From positions 1-64,000 of the forward strand of contig JAEWGX010000056.1 of NCBI GenBank assembly GCA_023388075.1: a DNA stretch of 64,000 nt, read 5' to 3'. Positions 19,216 through 28,929 of this stretch are shown here, piece after piece (position 1 is the first letter of the stretch; every line of letters starts with the position of its first letter). The translations under genes and the position numbers were made by a program. The DNA is from Pseudomonadota bacterium. Lineage in GTDB: Bacteria; Pseudomonadota; Gammaproteobacteria; Burkholderiales; Burkholderiaceae_E. The notes beneath the pieces are model-generated. The model saw only the letters and a program-made list of their open reading frames with translations, searched no databases and had not been told where the DNA came from.

Positions 19216-20961
19216 ATGAGCAAGCGCCGCCTCCAGCCGGACCAACTTCGCAGTCACCGCTGGTACGGGGCAAAGGACCTGCGCGCGTTCGGTCACCGCT
19301 CGCGCACTTCGCAGATGGGTTATCACCGCAGCGACTACGCCGGCAAGCCGGTGATCGCGGTGATCAACACCTGGAGCGAGATCAACCCATGCCACACGCA
19401 TTTCCGCCAACGCGCCGAGGAAGTCAAGCGCGGGATCTGGCAGGCAGGCGGCTTCCCGGTGGAGATGCCGGCCCTGTCGCTTTCCGAGCCGTTCCAGAAG
19501 CCCACCACGATGCTCTACCGCAACCTGCTCGCGATGGAGACGGAGGAGCTGCTGCGCTCGTACCCGGCCGACGGCTGCGTGCTGATGGGCGGCTGCGACA
19601 AGACGACGCCGGCGCTGCTGATGGGCGCGATCACGATGAACCTGCCGACCATCTTCGTGCCGGCCGGGCCGATGCTGCGCGGTGACTACAAGGGCGGCGT
19701 GATCGGCAGCGGCAGCGACACCTGGAAGTACTGGGCGGAACTGCGGGCCGGCAACATCACCGAGGACGACTGGCAGGAACTGGAGGACGGCATCGCGCGC
19801 TCGCCCGGGCACTGCATGACGATGGGCACCGCCTCGACGATGACGAGCGCCGCCGAGGTGCTCGGCTTCACCCTGCCCGGCGCGGCCTCGATACCGGCGC
19901 CGGACTCGCGCCATGCGCAGATGGCGACGCTCTCGGGCAAGCGGATCGTGGACATGGTGTGGGAGGACCTGCGGCCGGACGCGATCCTCTCGGCCCAGGC
20001 CATGCGCAATGCCGTGGTCGCGGTCCTCTCGTTGGGCGGCTCCACCAACGCGATCGTGCACCTGATCGCGATCGCCCGCCGCGCCGGTCTCGCGCTCGAC
20101 CTCGAAAGCTTCGACAGCCTCGCGCGCGAGACGCCGGTGCTGGCCAACCTTCGGCCGTCGGGTGCCTTCCTGATGGAGGATTTCTACTATGCGGGCGGCC
20201 TGCGGGCGCTCGTGGCACGGCTGGGCGGCATGATCGACGGTGGCACGCTCACGGTGAACGGCCGCACCCTGGGCGAGAACGTCGCCGATGCCCGCGTGCA
20301 TGACGACGAGGTCATCCGCCCGCTCGACCGGCCGCTGATCCCGCGCGACGGACTCGCGGTGCTGCGTGGAAACCTGGCGCCGGACGGGGCGGTGATCAAG
20401 CCGGCCGCGATGGAGCAGCACCTGCGCCGCCACACCGGCCCGGCGGTCGTCTTCGAGAGTTACGACGACATGGCCGCGCGCATCGATGCGCCCGATCTCG
20501 ACATCGACGAGCGCTCGGTGATCGTGCTGAAGAACGCCGGGCCCCAGGGCGCGCCGGGCATGCCCGAATGGGGCCAGTTGCCGATTCCCCGCAAGCTGCT
20601 GCAGAAAGGCGTGCGGGACATGGTGCGGATCTCGGACGCCCGCATGAGCGGAACCAGCTACGGCGCGTGCGTGCTGCACGTCGCTCCCGAGAGCCACGTC
20701 GGAGGGCCGCTCGCGCTGGTGCGCACCGGCGACCTCATCACCCTGGATGTCGACGGGCGACGGCTCACCCTGGAGGTGGACGACGAGGAGCTCGAGGCAC
20801 GTCGCCGCGCCTGGCAGGCACCGCAGCGGCGCTTCAGCCGCGGCTATGGCGCCATCTACCTCAAGCATGTCCGCCAGGCCAACGAAGGCTGCGATTTCGA
20901 TTTCCTGGAACCCGGCGCCGCGGGCGAAGCGTCCGCCACGGGCGAGCCGGAGATACACTGA
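19216..20961 (+). CDS. IlvD/Edd-family sugar-acid dehydratase (L-arabonate dehydratase-like)
   Basis: A 581-residue iron-sulfur dehydratase. The three cluster cysteines are in NTWSEINPCHTH, GGCDKTTPA and PGHCMTMGTASTM, and the C-terminal ARMSGTSYGACVLHVAPE segment is typical. The opening (RSHRWYGAKDLRAFGHRS) matches the aldonic-acid branch (arabonate/xylonate/galactonate type) rather than the branched-chain amino acid IlvD. It removes water from a sugar acid to give a 2-keto-3-deoxy acid. It is followed 54 bp later by a Bug solute-binding protein and a sulfatase in the same direction, suggesting catabolism of an imported, perhaps sulfated, sugar acid (inference). Confidence 0.85.
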   Translation: MSKRRLQPDQLRSHRWYGAKDLRAFGHRSRTSQMGYHRSDYAGKPVIAVINTWSEINPCHTHFRQRAEEVKRGIWQAGGFPVEMPALSLSEPFQKPTTMLYRNLLAMETEELLRSYPADGCVLMGGCDKTTPALLMGAITMNLPTIFVPAGPMLRGDYKGGVIGSGSDTWKYWAELRAGNITEDDWQELEDGIARSPGHCMTMGTASTMTSAAEVLGFTLPGAASIPAPDSRHAQMATLSGKRIVDMVWEDLRPDAILSAQAMRNAVVAVLSLGGSTNAIVHLIAIARRAGLALDLESFDSLARETPVLANLRPSGAFLMEDFYYAGGLRALVARLGGMIDGGTLTVNGRTLGENVADARVHDDEVIRPLDRPLIPRDGLAVLRGNLAPDGAVIKPAAMEQHLRRHTGPAVVFESYDDMAARIDAPDLDIDERSVIVLKNAGPQGAPGMPEWGQLPIPRKLLQKGVRDMVRISDARMSGTSYGACVLHVAPESHVGGPLALVRTGDLITLDVDGRRLTLEVDDEELEARRRAWQAPQRRFSRGYGAIYLKHVRQANEGCDFDFLEPGAAGEASATGEPEIH

Positions 20962-21015
20962 CCACCACTTGCGGGCCGCCACGCAGCGGCGGCCTTGCCC
21001 GGGGAGGAGACAGCG

Positions 21016-22011
21016 ATGCAACAACCGTCCGATAGGCCGTCGCGGCGCCGCCGCGCGATGCTCGCCGCCGCGACCGCCTCCGCCGCGCTCGGCGGGATGC
21101 CCGCGGCGCGCGCACAGGAAAGCTACCCCAGGAAGACGGTGCGCCTGATCGTCAACTTCCCGCCGGGAGGGCCGCTCGACATCCTCGCCCGCACCCTCGC
21201 CGAGGAACTGCAGGAGGCGCTCGGGCAGCCGTTCGTGGTGGAGAACAAGCCCGGCGCGGGCGGCAACATCGGAGTGGACGTGGCCGCCAAGGCGCCGCCG
21301 GACGGTTACACGGTGCTGATCTCGATCGATACCCCCTTCACCATCAACCCGGGGGTGTACAAGTCGCTCCCCTTCGAGCCGGAAGACCTGAAGCCCGTCA
21401 TGTCGCTCGCCTCGTCCGGCCTGATGATCGCCGTCCATCCGTCCGTCCACGCGACGGACCTGCCCACCCTGGTGGCCAACGGCAGGCAGGACACGCTCGC
21501 CTTCAGCAACGCCGGCAATGGCAGCCCCGGCCACATGGCCGCCTCGATCCTCGCATCGGCCACCGGCGCGAAGGTCAATCACATCCTGTACAAGGGCAAC
21601 GCGCCTGCGGTACTGGCCGTGGTCTCCGGCGAGGTGCAGGGCGGGATCCTGGCCACGCCGGGATTCCTGCCGCAGGTGAAGGCCGGCAAGGTGATCGCCG
21701 TCGCGGTCACGAGCCCGCGGCGCTCGCCGCTCGCGCCCGAAGTACCGACGGTGGCCGAGGCCGGGTTGCCGGACCTCGGCTTCGAGGTGCTCTATGACGC
21801 GCTGGTGCCGGCCGCCACGCCCCAGCCGATCGTGGACCGGCTAGCCACCGCGCTCGCCGCCGCGCTGGCGCGGGAGGGCGTCAGGAAGCGCATGGCTTCA
21901 CTCGACATGGACGTGCTGGCCGAGCCCGGGGAGGCGGCGCGGCAGCGGCTCGCCCGGCTGCGCGATCGATACGCGAAGACGATCGCCGCCACCGGCATGC
22001 GGGCGGAGTAG
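21016..22011 (+). CDS. Bug/TctC-family periplasmic solute-binding protein (no transporter subunits adjacent)
   Basis: A 331-residue extracytoplasmic receptor. The N-terminus carries RRRR before a hydrophobic stretch and an ARAQES cleavage region, giving a Sec or Tat-like export signal. Family motifs are VRLIVNFPPGGPLDILAR, VVENKPGAGGNIG and the PEVPTVAEAG region. Bug proteins bind carboxylates for tripartite tricarboxylate transporters. No TctA/TctB genes are adjacent, though a full tctCBA set lies about 4 kb away. The ribosome site GGGGAGGA is strong. It stands between a sugar-acid dehydratase and a sulfatase. Confidence 0.9.
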   Translation: MQQPSDRPSRRRRAMLAAATASAALGGMPAARAQESYPRKTVRLIVNFPPGGPLDILARTLAEELQEALGQPFVVENKPGAGGNIGVDVAAKAPPDGYTVLISIDTPFTINPGVYKSLPFEPEDLKPVMSLASSGLMIAVHPSVHATDLPTLVANGRQDTLAFSNAGNGSPGHMAASILASATGAKVNHILYKGNAPAVLAVVSGEVQGGILATPGFLPQVKAGKVIAVAVTSPRRSPLAPEVPTVAEAGLPDLGFEVLYDALVPAATPQPIVDRLATALAAALAREGVRKRMASLDMDVLAEPGEAARQRLARLRDRYAKTIAATGMRAE

Positions 22012-22015
22012 GACG

Positions 22016-23317
22016 ATGACGAACTTCGTCTTCATCGTCGCCGACGACCTGGGTTACGCCGACCTCGGCTGCTATGGCGGGCGTGTCCCCGTGTCGCCGC
22101 GACTGGACGCGATGGCGCGCGAGGGCCTGCGCTTCACCCAGGGCTACTCCAATTCACCGGTCTGCTCGCCGACGCGCTTCGCCATGATCACCGGGCGCTA
22201 CCAGTACCAGTTGCGCGGTGCGGCGGAGGAACCCATGACCGCGCGGTTCTACGGCAGCACCGAGGTGGGACTGCCGCCCTCGCACCCCACCTTGCCATCG
22301 GTCCTGCGTGCAGCCGGCTACCGCACCGCACTGGTCGGCAAATGGCACCTCGGCTATCCACCGCACTTCGGGCCGCAGAAGAGCGGCTACGACGAGCACA
22401 TCGGACCGCTCTCCGGGGGCGTGAGCTACTTCAGCCACCTGGATCGCGAGGGCAAGCACGACCTGGTCCGCAACGGCGAGCCGGCTCGGCACGACGGTCA
22501 CTATCTCACGGACCTCCTGAGCGACGAAGCGGTCGCGTGCATCCGGCGCCGCGCCGCCGACCGCGCGCCCTTCCTGCTCAGCCTGCACTACACCGCGCCG
22601 CACTGGCCGTGGGAGACGCGCGCCCAAGGGGGCGCGCGCCCGGAGATCGACGCGGACATCCGCCACAAGGACGGCGGCTCCATCCGCATCTACCAGCAGA
22701 TGATCCGCGAGATGGACGAAGGCATCGGGCGGGTGCTCGATGCGCTCGACGAGACCGGGCTCGGCGAGGACACGCTGGTCGTCTTCACCAGCGACAACGG
22801 TGGCGAGCGCTTCTCGGACAACTGGCCGCTCGTGGGCGGCAAGATGGATCTCACCGAGGGCGGGATTCGCGTGCCCTACATCGTGCGCTGGCCGCGCGTC
22901 GTCCCGACCGGGACCGTGACCGAGCAGCAGGCGATCACGATGGACTGGGCGGTGACGATGTTCGAGATTGCCGGCGCCGCGACCGCGCCGGACGTGCCGC
23001 TCGACGGCGTATCGCTGTTGCCGGTGCTGCGCGATCCGACGGCGACCTTCCGGCGGGAGCTCTTCTGGCGGATGAAGTACCGCCGCCAGAAGGCGCTGCG
23101 CGACGGGGCGTGGAAGTACCTCGCGATCGACGACAACGAGTACCTGTTCGACCTGTCCCAGGACGAGCGCGAGCGGGCCAATCTCGCCCGTCGCCATCCC
23201 GAGCGGCTCGCGGCCATGCGAGCCCGTTACGACGCCTGGAACGCGACGATGGCGCCGATCCCTGACGACGCCCGGGCGATCCTCGTGTGCACGGAAGCGG
23301 ACATGCCGGCGCGCTGA
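22016..23317 (+). CDS. type I sulfatase (formylglycine-dependent), cytoplasmic form
   Basis: A 433-residue arylsulfatase-family enzyme that cleaves sulfate esters. The modification site C-S-P-T-R (Cys50 to Arg54) is the cysteine-type sulfatase signature and needs conversion of Cys50 to formylglycine. Metal ligands are in VADDLG (Asp10, Asp11) and FTSDNGGE, and GKWHLG is present. The protein begins directly with the catalytic fold and has no signal peptide, unlike most periplasmic sulfatases, so the ester is probably hydrolysed inside the cell. It begins 4 bp after the Bug gene stop, in one operon with it. The maturation enzyme is not in the window. Confidence 0.88.
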   Translation: MTNFVFIVADDLGYADLGCYGGRVPVSPRLDAMAREGLRFTQGYSNSPVCSPTRFAMITGRYQYQLRGAAEEPMTARFYGSTEVGLPPSHPTLPSVLRAAGYRTALVGKWHLGYPPHFGPQKSGYDEHIGPLSGGVSYFSHLDREGKHDLVRNGEPARHDGHYLTDLLSDEAVACIRRRAADRAPFLLSLHYTAPHWPWETRAQGGARPEIDADIRHKDGGSIRIYQQMIREMDEGIGRVLDALDETGLGEDTLVVFTSDNGGERFSDNWPLVGGKMDLTEGGIRVPYIVRWPRVVPTGTVTEQQAITMDWAVTMFEIAGAATAPDVPLDGVSLLPVLRDPTATFRRELFWRMKYRRQKALRDGAWKYLAIDDNEYLFDLSQDERERANLARRHPERLAAMRARYDAWNATMAPIPDDARAILVCTEADMPAR

Positions 23318-23333
23318 GGACGGCGAATCAATC

Positions 23334-25628
23334 TCAGCGGTTGAAGAGGCCCTTCAGCGCGTCGCGCGCCTTCTCCTTCGCCTTGCTCTCCAGGTCGTCG
23401 GTCTTCAGCCGTTCCTTGAGCTCGCTCGCGGCGCGCGACTTGAGCGCCTCCTTGCCGGCCGTCCCCCAGTCGATCGCCCAGCTGAGGTTCTCGAAGGGAC
23501 CGGTGAGGCGCACCGGGATGGTCACGCCCCGCAGCTCCTCCAGCTCGCGGCCGCCCTGCCCCGTGCTCGTGCCGACCACCGAGGCATTCACCGTATAGTC
23601 GAGCGTGCCGGCCGCGATGTCGGCGCGGCCCTGCCCGCCGATGCGAAACAGCGGCGAGCGCACGTCGAGGTCGTTGCTGGACGCGACGCCATCCTTCACG
23701 GTGAAGCTCACGTCGAGCGACGTAAAATCGGTCTTCTGGGTAGCGTCCGCGGCCTTCGTCTCGGAGCGGCCGCCCTGCAGCAGGTTGCGCGCGTTGCGGA
23801 TCGTCTCGCCCAGGTTGATGCCCTTGATCGCGCCATCGCGCAGGTTCACCGCGCCCTTGCCCTGCAGGCCGCGCTTGATGGCGGCGACAGTGGCACCGCC
23901 GCTCGTGATCGACATCGTCACGTTGCCGCGGCCCTCCAGCAGGTCCTGGTCGGCGACGTCCCGCAGCAGCGGGCCGATCGCGATCCCCTTCATGTCCGCC
24001 GACGTGCTGTAGCGGTTGGCGCCCGGTTCCGCCCCGGCGACGGCGCCGACCTTGGCATCGATCCGCCCCTGGTAGAGCGACGCGGTGATCGGCGCCGCAT
24101 CCAGGCGGCCCTTGGCGGCAACCACCGCCACCGCGAGGTCGGACATCTTGATGCCACGCGCCTGCAACTGGCCGATCCGCAGCTTGCCGCGCGCGTCCAC
24201 GTCGCGCAGCGCGGAGAGGTCGATCGGCGCTTCGGCATCGGCCTGCGCCGCGCCGGCCGCCGGCGCGCCGCCCTTGCCTGCCGGCTCGGGCGGGAAGAAG
24301 CGATCGACGTCGAGCTGGTCCGCGTCGACGTCGAAGCCGATGCGCGGCGTCGCAAAGCCCGCCACGTCGACCTTCGCGCGCAGCGCAGTGCCCTCGGCCT
24401 TCGCGTCGAGCTGCGCCGCGACTTTCTCGTTGGTCGCATCGGCCGAGACCGAGCCGGACAGGTCGATGCGTGCCTGGCCATTCGGGATCGCCGGGTCGCG
24501 GATCTCCACGGTTCCCGCAAGGGTGGGCAGCCCGTACTTTCCGGCTTCCAGGTTCGCCTCGAAAGGCGTGCCCAGGCTCGCCTGGACCGTGCGCTCACCC
24601 TGGCGCATGCTTGCCTGGACGGCGAGCTTCGCCACCTTCAGCGCCTTCGTGCTGCCGCCGATGCCCGAGGCGTCGACGGTCGCCTGCAGCGCCTGCTCGC
24701 CCGCCAGTGAGACGCTGGCCTTGACCGGCTCCCCGGAGGCCTCGGTTTCGGTGACGGCGAGCCGTGGCGCCGCCGCCTTGGCCTCGAACGGCTGGCCCGA
24801 GAGCCTGCCATTGGCGGCAACGTCCAGGCCCGCCAGGTCGATCGACCGGGTGGCGGGATCGAAGGCGAGGTTCCCCAACGAAAGCCGCGCCTCGTCGATC
24901 TCCGTCGTGCCGGTGGTCGCCTTCAGCACCACCTGCAGCTTGCGTGCGCCGTAGCTGCCGGCATCGAGGTCGAGCACCGCCTCGCCGTCGAGGGACACTT
25001 CGCCGCTCGACTTGGGCTCGCTCACCTGGAAGGCCGCCTTCAGCTCGATCGGCGTCACGCCCTTGTTGGCGATCCGCCCCGTCTGAAGCGACAGGCGCTC
25101 CACCGTAGCGGTCATGCCGGCCTGCAGATCGCGCCAGGTGATCCGTGCGTTGTCGAGCCCGATGCCGCCGATGTCGATCCGCGGCAACTCTCCGGATGGC
25201 GTCTCGCCCGGCTGCGGCTGCTCCGTCTCCTGCGCCGGCTGGCCGATCAGGTCGTCGATGCTGAGGCTGCCGTCCTTGCGCCGCTCGACGGTTGCCGCCA
25301 GGCCTTCGATCTGCACCTTGTCGGCAATCACCTCGCCACGCAGCAACGGCATCACGGCGACCGCCACGCGCGCCCCGGCGAGGCTGGCGGCCTCGCCCTG
25401 GCCACCGGGCTCCGACAAGGTGGTCCGGGGCAGCGCCAGCGCGATCCGCGGGAACAGCGAGAGGGAAAGATCGCCGTCGATGCGCAGCGTCCGCTGATAG
25501 CGGTCCTGCACGAACTGCTCGATGGTCGGCTTGAACCGGTTGACGTCGACCAGGGTCACCAGGGCGACCGCCGCCACCACCACCAGCACGACGAGGACGC
25601 CGAGCGCCAACAACAACTTCCTGATCAT
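23334..25628 (-). CDS. AsmA-family protein
   Basis: A 764-residue protein with one N-terminal membrane anchor (residues about 5-28) followed by the AsmA start VDVNRFKPTIEQFVQDRYQR and DLSLSLFPRIALALP, then a long beta-rich periplasmic body. The C-terminal third has the AsmA_2 region (KRGLQGKGAVNLRDGAIKG). Relatives are bridge-like proteins linked to lipid transport and outer-membrane assembly. It is convergent with the sulfatase gene (16 bp apart) and divergent from tctC. Confidence 0.88.
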   Translation of the reverse strand: MIRKLLLALGVLVVLVVVAAVALVTLVDVNRFKPTIEQFVQDRYQRTLRIDGDLSLSLFPRIALALPRTTLSEPGGQGEAASLAGARVAVAVMPLLRGEVIADKVQIEGLAATVERRKDGSLSIDDLIGQPAQETEQPQPGETPSGELPRIDIGGIGLDNARITWRDLQAGMTATVERLSLQTGRIANKGVTPIELKAAFQVSEPKSSGEVSLDGEAVLDLDAGSYGARKLQVVLKATTGTTEIDEARLSLGNLAFDPATRSIDLAGLDVAANGRLSGQPFEAKAAAPRLAVTETEASGEPVKASVSLAGEQALQATVDASGIGGSTKALKVAKLAVQASMRQGERTVQASLGTPFEANLEAGKYGLPTLAGTVEIRDPAIPNGQARIDLSGSVSADATNEKVAAQLDAKAEGTALRAKVDVAGFATPRIGFDVDADQLDVDRFFPPEPAGKGGAPAAGAAQADAEAPIDLSALRDVDARGKLRIGQLQARGIKMSDLAVAVVAAKGRLDAAPITASLYQGRIDAKVGAVAGAEPGANRYSTSADMKGIAIGPLLRDVADQDLLEGRGNVTMSITSGGATVAAIKRGLQGKGAVNLRDGAIKGINLGETIRNARNLLQGGRSETKAADATQKTDFTSLDVSFTVKDGVASSNDLDVRSPLFRIGGQGRADIAAGTLDYTVNASVVGTSTGQGGRELEELRGVTIPVRLTGPFENLSWAIDWGTAGKEALKSRAASELKERLKTDDLESKAKEKARDALKGLFNR

Positions 25629-25843
25629 CGGCCTGCTCCGGGAATGCGCTACAAGGCCGGATTATCGCAGTCCGCTTGCGGCGAGCCATGACGCCGGCGG
25701 GGCCGTTCGTCGCGTCGCGCCGGCCGGTGCGCGCCGGAATCCGTGCCGCGAAACGGCGCTACACTAGCTCGCGGGCCGAACCCGGCCCCGCGACGAAGAC
25801 CGATATCCCAGGCCAGCGCCGGCCCCTCAGAGGAGATGCACGC

Positions 25844-26812
25844 ATGCAACGCCGTCAATTCAATCTGGCTGCCGCTTCGCTGCTCGCTGCCCAGGCAGTC
25901 GTACCCGGGTCGGCCCGGGCCCAGAGCCTCGGCACCCTGAAGATGATGATTCCGGCCAACCCGGGGGGCGGCTGGGACCAGACCGGTCGCAACCTGGCGG
26001 TGGCCATGCAGGAAGCCGGCGTCATCAGCGGGGCGCAGTTCGAGAACAAGGGAGGCGCCGGCGGCACGCTCGGCCTCGCGCAGTTCGTGAACAATCACAA
26101 GGGCGACGGCAGCGCGCTCATGATGGGCGGCATGGTGATGGTGGGCGGCATCATGCTCAGCAAGTCGACGGTGGACCTCGGGATGGTCACGCCGATTGCG
26201 CGTCTCACCAGCGAATACGTCGTGATCGTCGTGCCCGCGTCGTCGCCGCACAAGAGCCTTGGCGACCTGATGAAGGCATTCAAGGCCAACCCCGGGGCCG
26301 TTTCCTGGGGCGGTGGCTCGGCGGGCGGCACCGATCACATCCTCGTCGGCCTGGCGGCGCAGGCGGTGGGTGCGGACACCACCAAGATCAACTACGTGCC
26401 CTTCAAGGGCGGTGGCGAGGCGATCGCGGCCATCATCGGCGGTCACGTGACCGCCGGAGTCTCCGGGCTGGGCGAGTTCGCCGAGCAGATCAAGGGCAAG
26501 CGCATGCGGGCGCTGGCCGTCTCCAGCCCGGAACCGATCGACGGCATCCCCAGCATGCGGGAACAGGGGGTCGATGTCGTCCTCGGCAACTGGCGCGGCT
26601 GCTTTGGCGGGCCGGACCTCGGCGCCCCGCAGCGCGACGCGCTGGTCGAGGCGGTGCGCAAGGCCACCGAGACCAAGTCGTGGAAGGAGACGCTCGAGAA
26701 GTTCGGCTGGACGCCCTGGTTCCTCGGTGGCGACGACTACAAGAAGTTCCTCGAGGAGGACATCACGCGGGTCGGTGGCATCCTGAGGAACCTGGGCCTG
26801 ATCAAGTCCTAG
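25844..26812 (+). CDS. tctC: tripartite tricarboxylate transporter, solute-binding protein (TctC/Bug)
   Basis: A 322-residue periplasmic receptor: signal peptide ending SARAQ (about residue 27), then the ligand-binding fold with MMIPANPGGGWDQTGR, FENKGGAGGTLG and WGGGSAGGTDHILVG. The PGGGWD pattern is closer to classical TctC than to the Bug protein at 21016. AGGAG eight bases ahead supports the start. It leads a complete transporter operon with the small and large membrane subunits. The ligand is probably a carboxylate such as citrate, but the sequence does not say which. Confidence 0.9.
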   Translation: MQRRQFNLAAASLLAAQAVVPGSARAQSLGTLKMMIPANPGGGWDQTGRNLAVAMQEAGVISGAQFENKGGAGGTLGLAQFVNNHKGDGSALMMGGMVMVGGIMLSKSTVDLGMVTPIARLTSEYVVIVVPASSPHKSLGDLMKAFKANPGAVSWGGGSAGGTDHILVGLAAQAVGADTTKINYVPFKGGGEAIAAIIGGHVTAGVSGLGEFAEQIKGKRMRALAVSSPEPIDGIPSMREQGVDVVLGNWRGCFGGPDLGAPQRDALVEAVRKATETKSWKETLEKFGWTPWFLGGDDYKKFLEEDITRVGGILRNLGLIKS

Positions 26813-26865
26813 CCGGCGCGCCCACCTGATGAATCGCGCCTCACGGACCGCCGGACGCCACTGAC

Positions 26866-27384
26866 GTGCCGGTCGATCCGCCGCGCCGACGCAGTGCCGC
26901 CGAGCTGGCCATCTCCGTCGGGGTCCTCGCGCTCGGCATCGCCGCCTTCGTGATCGGTCGCGGCCTGTCCGGCCACCAGGGCTACGCCCTGGTCGGGCCG
27001 GACATGATGCCGATGGTCGTGGGCGCCGGCCTGGCGATCCTCGGTGCCTGGCTGCTCTCGCAGGCCCTTCGGGGTGGCTGGGCCAACGCGGAGCCGGACG
27101 ACCCCCAGGCACGCGGCGACCGGCCGTTCGCGACATCCGCCTTCCTGTGGGTGATAGGCGGCCTGCTGCTGCAGATGGCGCTGGTGCACACGGCCGGCTT
27201 CGTCATCGCCGCGGCAGTGCTCTTCGGCTGCGTGTGCCGGGGCTTCGACAGCCGCCGGCCGCTTCGCGACCTGCTGATCGGATTCGCTTTCGGCCTCGCG
27301 GTCCATCTGTTCTTCGTCGGCTTCCTCAACGTGAACCTGCCGGCCGGCCTGCTTGCGCCGGTGCTGGGCAGCGCCGGGCTCTGA
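26866..27384 (+). CDS. tctB: tripartite tricarboxylate transporter, small membrane subunit
   Basis: A 172-residue protein with four hydrophobic helices, of the poorly conserved TctB family. The first helix region contains VGVLALGIAAFVIG and is followed by GPDMMPMVVGAGL. It starts with GTG. Just before it an 11-codon frame (26829-26864) ends one base ahead of the GTG, which could couple translation; no good ribosome site is visible. Its place between tctC and tctA secures the call. Confidence 0.82.
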   Translation: MPVDPPRRRSAAELAISVGVLALGIAAFVIGRGLSGHQGYALVGPDMMPMVVGAGLAILGAWLLSQALRGGWANAEPDDPQARGDRPFATSAFLWVIGGLLLQMALVHTAGFVIAAAVLFGCVCRGFDSRRPLRDLLIGFAFGLAVHLFFVGFLNVNLPAGLLAPVLGSAGL

Positions 27385-27417
27385 ACCCGTGAGTCGACCG
27401 AGCGTTCGCGCCGAGCC

Positions 27418-28929
27418 ATGACCGAGACCCTGGGCGCGCTCCTCAACGGCTTCGGCCTCGCGCTCGCGCCGATGAACCTGCTGCTCGGGCTGATCGGCGT
27501 GACCCTCGGCACCGCCATCGGCGTGCTCCCAGGCGTCGGGCCGGCGCTCACCGTGGCGATGCTGCTGCCGCTCACCACCAAGCTGGACGCCACCGGCGCG
27601 CTCATCATGTTCGCCGGCATCTACTACGGCGCGATGTACGGCGGCTCCACCTCGACGATCCTGCTCAACACGCCCGGCGAATCCGCCTCGCTCGCCACCG
27701 CGCTCGAAGGCAACCAGATGGCCAAGCGCGGCCGGGCCGGGCCGGCGCTGGCCACCTCGGCGATCGGATCGTTCGTGGCGGGCACCATCGCCACCATCCT
27801 GCTCACCCTGCTCGCGCCGATCGTGGTGGAGATCGCCATCGCGTTCGGGCCGGCGGAGTACTTCGCGCTGATGATCTTCGCCTTCGTGACGGTCGCGGCG
27901 GTGCTGGGCAGCTCCACCCTGCGCGGACTGGCCAGCCTCTTCGTCGGGCTCTTCTTCGGCCTGATGGGGATCGACAGCCAGACCGGGCAGGCCCGTTTCG
28001 CCTTCGGGGTACCCGAGCTGCTCGACGGCATAGACGTGGTGGTGATGGCCGTCGGTCTGTTCGCGGTCGGCGAAGCGCTCTACATGGCCGCGTACCGCGG
28101 CGGCGCGAAGGAGTCGCACGATGCGATCAGCGGCTCCATCTGGATGTCGCGCAAGGACTGGCGCCGCTCCTGGCCGGCGTGGCTGCGCGCCACCGCGATC
28201 GGCTTTCCGTTCGGCACCATACCCGCCGGCGGCGCGGAGATCCCGACCTTCCTCTCCTACGCGCTCGAGAAGAAGCTGACGCGGTACCCGGAGGAGTTCG
28301 GCAAGGGCGCGATCGAGGGAGTGGCCGGCCCGGAGGCGGCGAACAACGCGGCTTCCGCCGGCGTCCTGGTACCGCTCCTCACGCTCGGCATTCCCACCTC
28401 CGCCACCGCGGCGATCCTGCTGGCCGCCTTCCAGAACTACGGCATCCAGCCCGGGCCGCTGCTCTTCGTCTCGCAGGCGGACCTGGTGTGGACGCTGATC
28501 GCGAGCCTCTACGTCGGCAACCTGCTGCTGCTGGTGCTCAACCTGCCGCTGATCGGCATCTGGGTCAAGGTGCTGGACATCCCCAGGCCCCAGCTCTACG
28601 CCGGGATCCTGGTGTTCGCGACGCTCGGTGCCTACAGCCTGCACCAGTCGGTGGTGGATCTGGCCGTGCTGCTGGTCTTCGGCCTGCTCGGCTTCGGCAT
28701 GCGCCGCTACGGCTTTCCGACCGCCCCGGCGATCATCGGCCTCATCCTCGGACCGATGGCGGAAACCCAGTTGCGCCGCGCGCTGGCGATCAGCCAGGGG
28801 GACATCACGGTGTTCCTGACCCGGCCGATCTCGGCCAGCTTCCTCGCGCTGACCCTGATTCTCCTGCTCGCGCCGATGCTCGTGCGGCGCGTGCGCCGGG
28901 TGCGCCAGGCGCGCGCCACTAACGCCTAG
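27418..28929 (+). CDS. tctA: tripartite tricarboxylate transporter, large membrane subunit
   Basis: A 503-residue membrane protein with about twelve hydrophobic segments. The family signatures are all present: GVLPGVGPALTVAMLLPLT near residue 40, YGAMYGGSTSTILLNTPGE near 75, and a repeated motif in GIPTSATAAILL. This subunit forms the transport pathway for the carboxylate handed over by TctC, driven by the ion gradient. Its stop overlaps that of the convergent thioredoxin-like gene by four bases. Confidence 0.93.
   Translation: MTETLGALLNGFGLALAPMNLLLGLIGVTLGTAIGVLPGVGPALTVAMLLPLTTKLDATGALIMFAGIYYGAMYGGSTSTILLNTPGESASLATALEGNQMAKRGRAGPALATSAIGSFVAGTIATILLTLLAPIVVEIAIAFGPAEYFALMIFAFVTVAAVLGSSTLRGLASLFVGLFFGLMGIDSQTGQARFAFGVPELLDGIDVVVMAVGLFAVGEALYMAAYRGGAKESHDAISGSIWMSRKDWRRSWPAWLRATAIGFPFGTIPAGGAEIPTFLSYALEKKLTRYPEEFGKGAIEGVAGPEAANNAASAGVLVPLLTLGIPTSATAAILLAAFQNYGIQPGPLLFVSQADLVWTLIASLYVGNLLLLVLNLPLIGIWVKVLDIPRPQLYAGILVFATLGAYSLHQSVVDLAVLLVFGLLGFGMRRYGFPTAPAIIGLILGPMAETQLRRALAISQGDITVFLTRPISASFLALTLILLLAPMLVRRVRRVRQARATNA

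Noticed and set aside
19087..21582. 831-codon minus-strand frame opposite the dehydratase and Bug genes
   Set aside because: Same reason: it runs through two well-supported plus-strand genes and has no protein family features.
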